Source: Lentisphaeria bacterium UBA1776
GTDB lineage: Bacteria; Verrucomicrobiota; Lentisphaeria; Victivallales; Victivallaceae
Reading direction: 5' to 3'
Length of the DNA: 48,344 nucleotides
Assembly: GCA_002314605.1 (NCBI GenBank)
Contig: DCGO01000074.1
Span: 1-48,344 of the forward strand
Numbering within the stretch: position 1 is the first letter of the stretch; each line of letters starts with the position of its first letter. The notes beneath the pieces are model-generated. The model was given only the letters and a program-made list of their open reading frames with translations, made no database searches and had not been told where the DNA came from. A program made the position numbers and the translations under genes. Of the stretch, positions 16,157 to 23,608 are shown piece by piece.

Positions 16157-17229
16157 ACAGGAATATCCAGTCAGGGCTCCGGGCCATTCTGGAAGATGCC
16201 GTGGCATCCGGAATTGAGCACGGCTGTCAGTGTGCGGTGTACCGGCACGGCGTCAGAGTCGCCAGTGTCTGCGCCGGGTGCTGCTTCCCCGGCGGGGAGC
16301 CGGTGACGCCGGAAACGCTCTTTCCTGTTTTTTCCGCCGGAAAAGGGGTGATGGCGACCCTGCTTCATCTGCTGGTGGAACGGGGACGGACCTCTTACGA
16401 TGAATACTTCCGGGACCGCTGGTGTGCGTTTGATGCCGGGGGGAGGGAGAAGATCACCCTTTTTCACGTTCTTTCGCACCAGTCCGGCATGCACCGGATG
16501 CCGGAGGTGAATGCCATAACGGAGCTTGCCGACTGGGATCTGATGTGCAGCCGTCTGACCGGGATGAGTCCGGAATTTGTGCCGGGGACCCGAATGCAGT
16601 ATCAGGCGCTGACTTTTTCGTGGCTGGCCGGTGAGTTCGCCGCCCGGGCGGCAGGGGGAACGATGCCGGAACTCCTGCAGAATGAGGTCCTCCGTCCGCT
16701 GGGGCTGGATCAAATTTTTTATTTTGGGCTGGATGATGAGGCGGAGGGACGGATCTCGCTTGTGGCCAGGGGGCGGGAAATGCCGCCTGAACGGCGTTTC
16801 CGGAATATGGCCTGTTATCTACCCGTAGAGCGGATACCGGCTGATCCGGTGCTTCGCCGGGCCTGTCTTCCAGCGGCGGGTGCCTTTGCCTCTGCGGAGG
16901 GGCTTTCCCGGCTCTATGCCGGTCTTTTTGAGGGGTTTCTTTCCACTTCAACGCTGGACAGAGCATCGGTGCTTCAGCTGCCATCCGGGTGGAGTCTGCC
17001 GGACGATCCTCAGGAATGGACCGTGTTCGGTCTGGGGTATGGGCTCCTTGGAGGGAAAGCTCACCCTGGAGAAATTCTGGGACACAATGGCTACGGCGGG
17101 GCCGCGGGTTTTTTCGACCGGAAAACCGGTTATGCCGTGGGATTCACCAAAAACGATCTGCATCCGGTGGATGACATTACCCGGCGGAAAGTTTGCAGCT
17201 TCCTCGGTATTGACTACCGCAACTATTGA
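16153..17229 (+). CDS. Serine hydrolase, class C beta-lactamase/esterase fold
   Basis: This 358-aa protein is of the beta-lactamase-like serine hydrolase family (EstB/DD-peptidase fold). The catalytic SxxK is S61-A-G-K64 in FPVFSAGKGVMATLLHLL. The conserved LLSHTSGL-type motif appears as VLSHQSGMHRMPE, the tyrosine motif as MQYQALTFSWLAGEF, and the C-terminal HxG motif as LGHNGYGGAAGFFDRKTG. There is no signal peptide, so a cytoplasmic esterase or amidase role is more likely than drug resistance; the real substrate cannot be called. The gene overlaps pheA by four bases and ends the tilS-to-hydrolase run. Confidence 0.85.
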   Translation: MNRNIQSGLRAILEDAVASGIEHGCQCAVYRHGVRVASVCAGCCFPGGEPVTPETLFPVFSAGKGVMATLLHLLVERGRTSYDEYFRDRWCAFDAGGREKITLFHVLSHQSGMHRMPEVNAITELADWDLMCSRLTGMSPEFVPGTRMQYQALTFSWLAGEFAARAAGGTMPELLQNEVLRPLGLDQIFYFGLDDEAEGRISLVARGREMPPERRFRNMACYLPVERIPADPVLRRACLPAAGAFASAEGLSRLYAGLFEGFLSTSTLDRASVLQLPSGWSLPDDPQEWTVFGLGYGLLGGKAHPGEILGHNGYGGAAGFFDRKTGYAVGFTKNDLHPVDDITRRKVCSFLGIDYRNY

Positions 17230-17296
17230 GAGGTTGACAAAATTCCTTTTCTGCAGGCGGAACCCCGCCCGCCGCAAACAAGGAAAGGAAAAAAAC

Positions 17297-17761
17297 ATGT
17301 CAACAACTGCATCATTTGATCTGAGTGTTCTCAAGCGGCATGCATTTACACTCACCTATGGAAACTCCGCCCTGGGACCGCTGGAATCCGAGCCGAAAAT
17401 CGAGCCTGTGGTGGAGACCTACGACTGTACGGTCTATGAAAACGGCAGCGAAGCTCTTGCGAGCTTCGTGGAGAAAAACGAGGCCAAAGTCACCGTGACC
17501 ACCAAAAATGTGGCGGCGGCGATCGCACTGATCGCGGCGTTCCGCAAAGGGGACAACCTGATGGCTTCCGCCAACCGGAAGGCGCTGACCTTTACTCCCA
17601 TTGTCGCCTCCGGAAGCACGGAAAAGACCCTGACTTTTACGGATGCATCGCTGCAGCCGGATCTCTCTTATGTGCCATCGTCCACCCGTGACCACACGGC
17701 AAAACTGGTGTTCAAGTGCGTTCCGAATGCGACAACGGGGGCACTTTTCAGTTACATCTGA
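17297..17761 (+). CDS. 154-aa protein of unknown function, possibly phage tail-tube-like
   Basis: This 154-aa protein starts at ATG 17297 behind AAGGAAAGGAA and is followed 19 bases later by a strong terminator, so it forms its own short transcription unit or ends the preceding one. It has a beta-rich, low-Cys, Thr/Ser/Ala-rich composition: TLTYGNSALGPLESEPKI, YDCTVYENGSEALASFVEKN, AKVTVTTKNVAAAIALIAAF, then GSTEKTLTFTDASLQPDLSY and AKLVFKCVPNATTGALFSYI. The alternation of strands with one internal helix and the closing 'lvFkc' strand reminds me of phage tail-tube or small virion proteins, but no phage genes surround it and this is only an impression. The frame is open well upstream over the hydrolase gene; that extension is not used. 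Confidence 0.6.
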   Translation: MSTTASFDLSVLKRHAFTLTYGNSALGPLESEPKIEPVVETYDCTVYENGSEALASFVEKNEAKVTVTTKNVAAAIALIAAFRKGDNLMASANRKALTFTPIVASGSTEKTLTFTDASLQPDLSYVPSSTRDHTAKLVFKCVPNATTGALFSYI

Positions 17762-17779
17762 TTTTCAGTCATCCATACG

Positions 17780-17805
17780 GCGGGGACGGGGACCCCGCTT
17801 TTTTT
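17780..17805 (+). terminator. Rho-independent terminator
   Basis: A stem GCGGGG (17780-17785) / CCCCGC (17793-17798) with a seven-base loop is followed directly by seven T (17799-17805). It lies 18 bases after the stop of the 154-aa gene and terminates + strand transcription ahead of the nagA-like gene's own promoter. Confidence 0.9.
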
Positions 17806-17848
17806 GGGAGATGAAAGAGGAAAGACAGCCCGCTCGTCTGCCGTCCGG

Positions 17849-17877
17849 TTGACAGAGAGGGGATGCAGCGTTATATT
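17849..17877 (+). promoter_or_regulatory. Strong promoter for the nagA-like gene
   Basis: A perfect TTGACA (17849-17854), 17-base spacer and TATATT (17872-17877) lie between the terminator at 17805 and the ATG at 17940. Expected transcription start is near 17884, giving a leader of about 55 bases. Confidence 0.7.
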
Positions 17878-17939
17878 ATCCGCACTTTTTTCCGGTTAAA
17901 ACCGCAGGCTGCGGCATTTCAGAAAGGATATATACATAT

Positions 17940-18845
17940 ATGAGCGGAATTCATGGCGGATGGGTCGATTTGCAGGTCAATGGACACAACGGGGTCGATT
18001 ATTCCGACCCTCAGCTTACGGAGGAGATGTTCATCCGCTCCGCCGAGGAGCTGTTCGCCGCCGGGACGGAGGTCTTCCTTCCTACGCTGGTGACGCGTTC
18101 CGACGAGATTTACCGGCGCAATATCCCGCTGATGAAGCGGACCGTTGAAAAGCACGGTCTGGCAAAACAGATCCCCGGTGTTCACATGGAGGGCCCCATG
18201 ATCACATCCAAGGGCTCCCACGATCCGGCGCTGATCCGGGACTGCTCTGCCGCCAATGTAAGGCATTTCTTCGACCTTGCAGAGGGATTTGTGAAAGTTC
18301 TGACTCTTTCCGCCGATGCTCCCGGTATCGCTGAAGCGATCCGGGAGGCGAAGAAACTGGGGATCGTACCCAGCGCGGGACATCATTTTGCCGGATATGC
18401 GGATATTCGCCGTGCCGCCGATGCGGGATGCACTCTCCTGACGCACCTGGGGAACGCCTGTCCCAATCTTCTGGGCCGCCACGAGAATCCCCTGCTTGCC
18501 GGTCTGGCGGAGGACCGCATGACTGCAATGGTGATCACCGACGGTCATCATCTCCCGGGGGAACTGGTGAAGATCATCCTGAAAGTCAAAGGCGCTGACA
18601 AGGTGATCGTGACCAGCGATGCCTGTTCCGCCTGCGGCTATCCTCCCGGAGAATATGAGCTTTGGGGAAATCATGCGGTCCTGGAACCCTGCGGGCGGTT
18701 GTTCAATCCGGAAAAACAGTGTCTGGTCGCTTCCGTTGCCACCATGGAGATGTGCATGCGCTTTCTGGCGTCGCTGGAAATCCTTGCGCCGGAGGAACTG
18801 CAGAAGGTCGGTCGCACCAATGCTCTGAAACTTCTGGGACTCTGA
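17940..18845 (+). CDS. nagA: N-acetylglucosamine-6-phosphate deacetylase-like amidohydrolase (trimmed)
   Basis: This 301-aa amidohydrolase aligns with the catalytic barrel of NagA, which removes acetate from GlcNAc-6-phosphate in amino-sugar catabolism and wall recycling. Family landmarks are GWVDLQVNGHNGVDYSD (E. coli: DVQLNGCGGVQF), LPTLVTRSDEI, the metal-binding Glu in GVHMEGP, His in SAGHHFA and THLGNACPNLLGRHE, and the catalytic Asp in VIVTSDACSA. It is about 80 residues shorter than typical NagA because both terminal segments that build the small beta-sandwich domain are missing: it starts at the first barrel strand and stops at ALKLLGL. RBS AGAAAGGA precedes the ATG. No nagB or sugar PTS gene is adjacent, so the substrate is less certain than the fold. 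Confidence 0.78.
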   Translation: MSGIHGGWVDLQVNGHNGVDYSDPQLTEEMFIRSAEELFAAGTEVFLPTLVTRSDEIYRRNIPLMKRTVEKHGLAKQIPGVHMEGPMITSKGSHDPALIRDCSAANVRHFFDLAEGFVKVLTLSADAPGIAEAIREAKKLGIVPSAGHHFAGYADIRRAADAGCTLLTHLGNACPNLLGRHENPLLAGLAEDRMTAMVITDGHHLPGELVKIILKVKGADKVIVTSDACSACGYPPGEYELWGNHAVLEPCGRLFNPEKQCLVASVATMEMCMRFLASLEILAPEELQKVGRTNALKLLGL

Positions 18846-18872
18846 AGTGCGGGACAATGTTTCCGGGACGGA

Positions 18873-18900
18873 TTGAATTTTCCTGAAAATGTGGTATTTT
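18873..18900 (+). promoter_or_regulatory. Putative promoter for folD
   Basis: TTGAAT (18873-18878) and TATTTT (18895-18900) are spaced by 16 bases, and TGG precedes the -10 as an extended element. The 11-mer AAATGTGGTAT at its core is also present in the ldhA promoter at 40010-40037. Confidence 0.55.
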
Positions 18901-18943
18901 ATGGGGGTCGTTCATCATCAACCCCAAAAGGATCTTGTACAGT

Positions 18944-19837
18944 ATGTCCGCAAGCATCATTGACGGCAAGAAAATTGCCGCGGAAGTCAACGTCGAAACC
19001 GCCGTTATGGTCGAGGAGCTGAAGAAAAAGGGCGTTCAGCCCTGTCTGGCCGTCATTCTTATCGGCGACAATCCCGCATCGCAGATCTATGTGAAGAGCA
19101 AAGTCGCCCGTTGTGCCGAACTGGGGATCCTGTCCCGTAAATTAGTGCTGGATCGTGATGCGAAGCCGGAAGAGGTTTTCGGGTTGATCCGTGAGTTGAA
19201 TGAAGACAGTGCGGTCCACGGGATCCTGGTGCAGTTCCCGCCGCCCCCGCAGATCAGCGAAAAGACGGTGGTGGGGGCCATCTCTCCCGACAAGGATGTG
19301 GACTGTTTCCATCCCTGCAATGTGGGCAAACTTCTCCTGGGGGAGACCGATGGATTCAGTCCGTGTACGCCCCAGGGCGTGATGACTCTGCTGGAAAAAA
19401 GCAGCATCAACCCTTCCGGAAAATCCGCCGTGGTGATCGGCCGCTCCAATATTGTCGGGAAACCCATGGCCGCACTCCTGATGCAGAAAGCCAAAGGTGC
19501 CAATGCCACCGTGACCGTGGTGCACTCCGGGACTCCGGATATGGCGGAATACGTCCGCCGGGCCGATATTGTCATTGCCGCCATCGGCAAACCGGAATTC
19601 GTCCGCGGCAGCATGCTGAAACCAGGTGCCGTGGTGATCGATGTCGGGATCAACCGGGTGGCGGATCCCTCTCTCCCCAAAGGCTACCGGGTGGTGGGGG
19701 ATGTGTGTTTTGAGGAAGCTGCGGCCGTGGCATCGGCGATCACTCCGGTGCCCGGCGGCGTCGGCCCCATGACCATTGCCATGCTGATGCGCAATACCGT
19801 CAAGGCTGCGGAGGCCGCGCTTCAACGGGCAAAGTAA
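18944..19837 (+). CDS. folD: Bifunctional methylenetetrahydrofolate dehydrogenase/cyclohydrolase
   Basis: This 297-aa enzyme interconverts 5,10-methylene-, methenyl- and 10-formyl-tetrahydrofolate using NADP. Diagnostic blocks are SQIYVKSKVARCAELGI with the catalytic Tyr and Lys (YVxxK), VQFPPPPQI, DVDCFHPCNVGKL, PCTPQGVM, the Rossmann segment VVIGRSNIVGKPMA and the C-terminal PGGVGPMTIAMLMRNT. The second signature normally begins PLPLP; here it reads PPPP, a mild variant. The ATG at 18944 is preferred over a TTG at 18935; AAAGG lies about 11 bases upstream. Its last 16 bases overlap the convergent 705-aa gene. Confidence 0.96.
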   Translation: MSASIIDGKKIAAEVNVETAVMVEELKKKGVQPCLAVILIGDNPASQIYVKSKVARCAELGILSRKLVLDRDAKPEEVFGLIRELNEDSAVHGILVQFPPPPQISEKTVVGAISPDKDVDCFHPCNVGKLLLGETDGFSPCTPQGVMTLLEKSSINPSGKSAVVIGRSNIVGKPMAALLMQKAKGANATVTVVHSGTPDMAEYVRRADIVIAAIGKPEFVRGSMLKPGAVVIDVGINRVADPSLPKGYRVVGDVCFEEAAAVASAITPVPGGVGPMTIAMLMRNTVKAAEAALQRAK

Positions 19838-21939
19838 TACACGAGACTTCCCAGCGCCAGCAGTGCGAGCCCCAGTGCCAGACACAGGAAAAATCTGCCA
19901 GGCTTGAACCGGACGATCTTCTCCTGTACCCATTCTGTCCGGTTGAACCGGGTATTCGGGGGATAGACACCGCTCCGGGTAAAGAGACTGGAGACGGAGG
20001 CATTCAGCCGCATGGGAAGATTGACGGCCCATCCCGCGGCTTCCAGAAAGAGCGTCAGATTTCTCTGGCGCATTTTTAGAACGGCCATGCAGGAGATGGG
20101 GATCAGGATGAAGCACAGGAGCCCTGCGATCCATCCCAGAAGAGTCCACGCCGAGAGAGAACAGAGAAACTGAAGCGTTTCCCGGATGGATTTGAGGAGA
20201 AAACTGAAGGCCGCGCCCAATGCCGCCACACTGATCCCGCCTGCCAGAAGGAAGATGGAGCCTTTGCCCATCCAGGAGGAATTTCCCGGCGGCGGTTGCG
20301 CCGGCTTCTTTCCGGTGGAAATCGTGCTTTCCAGCTGTTTCTCCACCGCATTGAAATCCATCATTTTCTGGATCCGTTCACCGATCACCCGGTACAGCCG
20401 CCGGAAGGGGGACAGCACCGTCTGCAAAAAGGAGATGGGCCCCTCCACAATATCCACGACTTTTCCCCGGTAATAATGGTCCTCGTGATCAATGAAATAG
20501 ACCGGTTTCCCGATGTAGATTCTGGAGAGATCCCCTCCCGTCACTGCCACGGCAACAAAAAACGTCGGCTTGTCCGGTGCGTGAAGTTCCAGATAGAGCA
20601 TGCACAGATTGGAGGCGGCGGCGATCTTTTTGTGTTCCGCCACATTGGGAATGATCACGGTGAGATAGTAACTGCGTCCATCCATCACCAGTTTGCCCGC
20701 CTGCAGGATACTGCGGCTGTCGGCGGCAAAAAGGTCGCGGAAGGAAACAAAATTGTTGACGAACTGCAGGAGGTGTGTTTTGTACAGCAGGAGCATATCC
20801 AGCGTCCGCAGATACTGAAGCGCCTTGCCCTGCAGTCCGTCTCTTGCAAAAAGCTCGTCCAGCGCCGCCGATGCGGGGCCGTTCAGCAGTTCCTGCAGTT
20901 TTTCTCTGCCCATGGCGCCGATGGCATTGCCCCGGGCTTCTCCCAGATATTCGGAATAGGGAGCAAAATCCTGCTGCATCTGCAGAAAGTCCGCGTGAGA
21001 CAGTTTCTCCAGTGCGAAACACTCTTTGAACCGCAGAAGTCCGGTTTCATACACCGGATTCAGGTCTTTGGTGAGCTCCAGCACCCCGGCCGGATCCGGC
21101 ATGGACAAGGGAGCCGACTCCAGTATCGTGGCCACCGCTTTGGCGTCCCGGAGGTCCAGCGGCGGCAGTGCTTCCGGGTTCAGGTGGAAACGCTTCAGAT
21201 TCGCCGGGTCCAGCCGGACCAGATCGCAGAAGCGGAAATACTCTTCCAGCTTGGTCTGCAGACCGTGAAAAATCTCGTAAAGCCCTACCGGATTCTGTCC
21301 CCGGAATTCCGGACGGACCGTCGTATTGGACCAGGTGATGAAATCGGCGGCATTGGAGCGGAAATTCTCCAGCTGTTCCATAGTGATTCCCCTGGCCGTG
21401 CCGCCGGGAATGGGAATCCCGCCGCCATAGGAGAGCACCGCATCGAACAGGGGCTCCGCTCCTTTGGCTGCAGCGGCTTCTCTGGTCAGAATTCCGTCTC
21501 CCCGGAAGGGACTTGCTGCAACTTCTGCAAGCTTGCGGGCCGTCAGATCCGGCTGCAGACGTCCGTCGGCAGTCAGTGAGGCGGCAAATTTTTCCACAAA
21601 ATCCCGCAGGTCCCTGCCGGCGGAATTATCCTGACGCAGCGCACTCACCGGAAGCCCGGACAGTGGATCATCCAGACACGCCGGATCGCTGGTATAAAGC
21701 ATGACCTGCCTGATCGCATGACAGAGGTTGTCGGCACTGATGGTCCCGCTCTTGTCGGCGTCCAGATAGTCCAGAAAACGCCGGTCGGTCCGGAGTGAAT
21801 GGACCGGAGCATTCAGGGCCGCCCACAATGCCGGGTCCAGGTCCAGAATGCAGGCAAGATCCCCAGCGCTTTTTACGGTGAACTGGTAACTGCCGCCGAT
21901 TTTACGAAATTCCAGCGGACGGATGGATGCATTCATCAT
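19822..21939 (-). CDS. Large membrane protein with EF-hand-like loop, function unknown
   Basis: I do not recognise this 705-aa protein as a named family. Residues 60-71 (DADKSGTISAD region) match an EF-hand calcium loop at positions 1, 3, 5, 6 and 8, but position 12 is Asn rather than Glu/Asp; a second degenerate loop (GDGILTREAA) follows about 80 residues later. The middle 400 residues are soluble and mostly helical, with a short beta-rich block (SYYLTVIIPNVAEH, LCMLYLELHA, TFFVAVAVTGGDL). The last 150 residues hold three membrane helices (FLLAGGISVAALGAAFSFLL, IAGLLCFILIPISCMAVL, FFLCLALGLALLALGSLVYY). There is no signal peptide, so most of it should be cytoplasmic and anchored at its C-terminus. 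It lies 20 bases behind the creatininase-GNAT gene and is probably co-transcribed. Confidence 0.72.
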   Translation of the reverse strand: MMNASIRPLEFRKIGGSYQFTVKSAGDLACILDLDPALWAALNAPVHSLRTDRRFLDYLDADKSGTISADNLCHAIRQVMLYTSDPACLDDPLSGLPVSALRQDNSAGRDLRDFVEKFAASLTADGRLQPDLTARKLAEVAASPFRGDGILTREAAAAKGAEPLFDAVLSYGGGIPIPGGTARGITMEQLENFRSNAADFITWSNTTVRPEFRGQNPVGLYEIFHGLQTKLEEYFRFCDLVRLDPANLKRFHLNPEALPPLDLRDAKAVATILESAPLSMPDPAGVLELTKDLNPVYETGLLRFKECFALEKLSHADFLQMQQDFAPYSEYLGEARGNAIGAMGREKLQELLNGPASAALDELFARDGLQGKALQYLRTLDMLLLYKTHLLQFVNNFVSFRDLFAADSRSILQAGKLVMDGRSYYLTVIIPNVAEHKKIAAASNLCMLYLELHAPDKPTFFVAVAVTGGDLSRIYIGKPVYFIDHEDHYYRGKVVDIVEGPISFLQTVLSPFRRLYRVIGERIQKMMDFNAVEKQLESTISTGKKPAQPPPGNSSWMGKGSIFLLAGGISVAALGAAFSFLLKSIRETLQFLCSLSAWTLLGWIAGLLCFILIPISCMAVLKMRQRNLTLFLEAAGWAVNLPMRLNASVSSLFTRSGVYPPNTRFNRTEWVQEKIVRFKPGRFFLCLALGLALLALGSLVYYFAR

Positions 21940-21959
21940 TGGAGCTTTCCTTTTCCTGA

Positions 21960-23540
21960 TCAGCCGAACTCCGGTCCGATCGTGGCAAAATAGTAGTTTT
22001 TCTTTTCCTGGCGCACGGTGTTTTTACCCATCCTGAAGAATTTTTTCTGGACGATGAAACCCATCTTGCGGAGATACTCGATAAAGTCGGTGTGAAATTT
22101 CGGCACGTCGATCACCAGTTCTCCGCCGTTGCAGGACCGGATGGCCGCTGCCACCAGATCCGCCGCCATCCGGTCATCCGGCGCATAGACCGGTCCCAGA
22201 TGGCGGTATCTGCGTCCTTTGCGCGAGAGCAGAAAACCGTCCCCCCGTTCCAGCATGAAGGAGCAGTCGTGGTCTTCCCGGAACAGCCGCTCCAGCACAA
22301 ATTCTCTCCGGCTGATGAAGTTCGCCGCATCCATTTCCGTCATATTCCCGAGATCCGTCGCAGCCACCCGCAAAATTCCCTGCGGTTCCGGCGGCAGGGG
22401 ACCTCCGCTCCGGACCAGCCGCATGATCTCAAATTCCAGCTGGAATCCGAGCTCGCGGAACATTCCGGTTTTTTCCGATGGTGCGTCCAGGCGGAATTCC
22501 CGGTCTTTATGCTGTTTCAGGATCTCGTTGATCAGGGTGTCCGGGACGGAATAATCCTGAAATTCCCGGTCCACCAGCACCATATTGATCCATGCTGGCC
22601 CGTCCGGATAATTCAGAACCATGGCTGTTCCAATGACCTTGCCCTGAAACACCATGCCGATACTGCCTTGAGGATTGGTGTCCAGAAGAAATTCCCAGTC
22701 CTGGACCTGCTGATTCTGATTGGCCTGTTCCACCAGGTGCATCAGTTCCGGCATATCCAGCCGGGTCAGCGGCCGGGTCGCAAGTCCGCCGGGACCGGCG
22801 TAACGGCTGGAATGGCGCAGTCTGCTCAGGCGGTCCTCCAGATAGGTGACCACCGATTCGATGATGCACGTATTCAGAAGACGGCCTTTGGTTCCGGATG
22901 CTTCTGCCGGCAGTCCCACATAACCGGGCGGGTTCATATTGCCGATCCCGAAAGTCGCCAGATCCGTCGGCAGCCATGGGATCTTCGGCGCATAATCCCT
23001 CGTCTGATCCGGTTCCGGCTGAGCAAGCAGCATGCCGCCGGCATCCAGATAGCGTGAAGTGTCTTTTTCTCCGGCAAAGAAATCGTTGACATTGCGCCGG
23101 TTCGCTGTCAGAATGTCGTTATCGGCAAAACGGGGCGGATAAACGGTCAGAAGTTTGATATCCCGGTCGTTCCGGTTGATGTCGCAGGCAACGGCGTCCA
23201 GCAGCCCCATATTGTTTTCGCCGCTTATCAGAATAAGGAAGCGGAAATGCTGCCGTTCCGCTTCCGCCGCCAGATCCCGTATCATTTTCATCAGCGTTTC
23301 CGGGGCGAAGGAGAAGGAACCCCGGAATCCGGTGTTGACAATGCTGTTGGAAATGGGGATCGTCGGCAGCAGTGCCGCATCAAAGTGTTCCGCGACAGCC
23401 TGCGCGATCCGGGTGCAGTTGACCGTCAGTGTATTCAGCGGCAGATGTCCCCCGTGCTGTTCGGTGGTACCGATGGGGAGAATCAGAATATCTCCGGCAT
23501 GGCGCTGCCAGTCCGGCGAACTGTTTTTGTAGTCAACCAT
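21960..23540 (-). CDS. Creatininase-like domain fused to GNAT acetyltransferase region
   Basis: This 526-aa protein has an unusual layout. Residues 1-240 follow the creatininase/amidohydrolase pattern (ILILPIGTTEQHGGHLPLN, GFRGSFSFAPETLMKMI, RFLILISGENNMGLLDAV). Two metal ligands remain (E27, H29), but the Asp expected in 'LPxxTD' is L38, and the 'NGHGGN/NGHYEN' ligand motif is SGENNM at 106-111, so the metal site appears lost. Residues 270-390 look like a GNAT N-acetyltransferase (TRPLTRLDMPELMHLVEQ, GMVFQGKVIGTAMVLNY) and 400-526 like a second, Acetyltransf_18-type GNAT half (FLLSRKGRRYRHLGPVYAPD, DFIEYLRKMGFIVQKKFFRM). ATG 23540 follows GGAG by eight bases. It lies between dnaG and the EF-hand membrane protein. 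Function unknown. Confidence 0.8.
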   Translation of the reverse strand: MVDYKNSSPDWQRHAGDILILPIGTTEQHGGHLPLNTLTVNCTRIAQAVAEHFDAALLPTIPISNSIVNTGFRGSFSFAPETLMKMIRDLAAEAERQHFRFLILISGENNMGLLDAVACDINRNDRDIKLLTVYPPRFADNDILTANRRNVNDFFAGEKDTSRYLDAGGMLLAQPEPDQTRDYAPKIPWLPTDLATFGIGNMNPPGYVGLPAEASGTKGRLLNTCIIESVVTYLEDRLSRLRHSSRYAGPGGLATRPLTRLDMPELMHLVEQANQNQQVQDWEFLLDTNPQGSIGMVFQGKVIGTAMVLNYPDGPAWINMVLVDREFQDYSVPDTLINEILKQHKDREFRLDAPSEKTGMFRELGFQLEFEIMRLVRSGGPLPPEPQGILRVAATDLGNMTEMDAANFISRREFVLERLFREDHDCSFMLERGDGFLLSRKGRRYRHLGPVYAPDDRMAADLVAAAIRSCNGGELVIDVPKFHTDFIEYLRKMGFIVQKKFFRMGKNTVRQEKKNYYFATIGPEFG

Positions 23541-23608
23541 AGATCGCACTCCATATGCAAAAAGTCAATGCTTCACAATACACTGGTTTTCGGCAAATGC
23601 AAGAAAGT

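Noticed and set aside
16153..17229. Beta-lactamase antibiotic resistance gene
   Set aside because: There is no signal peptide and the motifs fit the broad EstB-like hydrolase group rather than AmpC; it sits in a biosynthetic operon.
17234..17239. TTGACA upstream of the 154-aa gene as a promoter
   Set aside because: No -10-like sequence is found 15-19 bases downstream, so it is probably chance.
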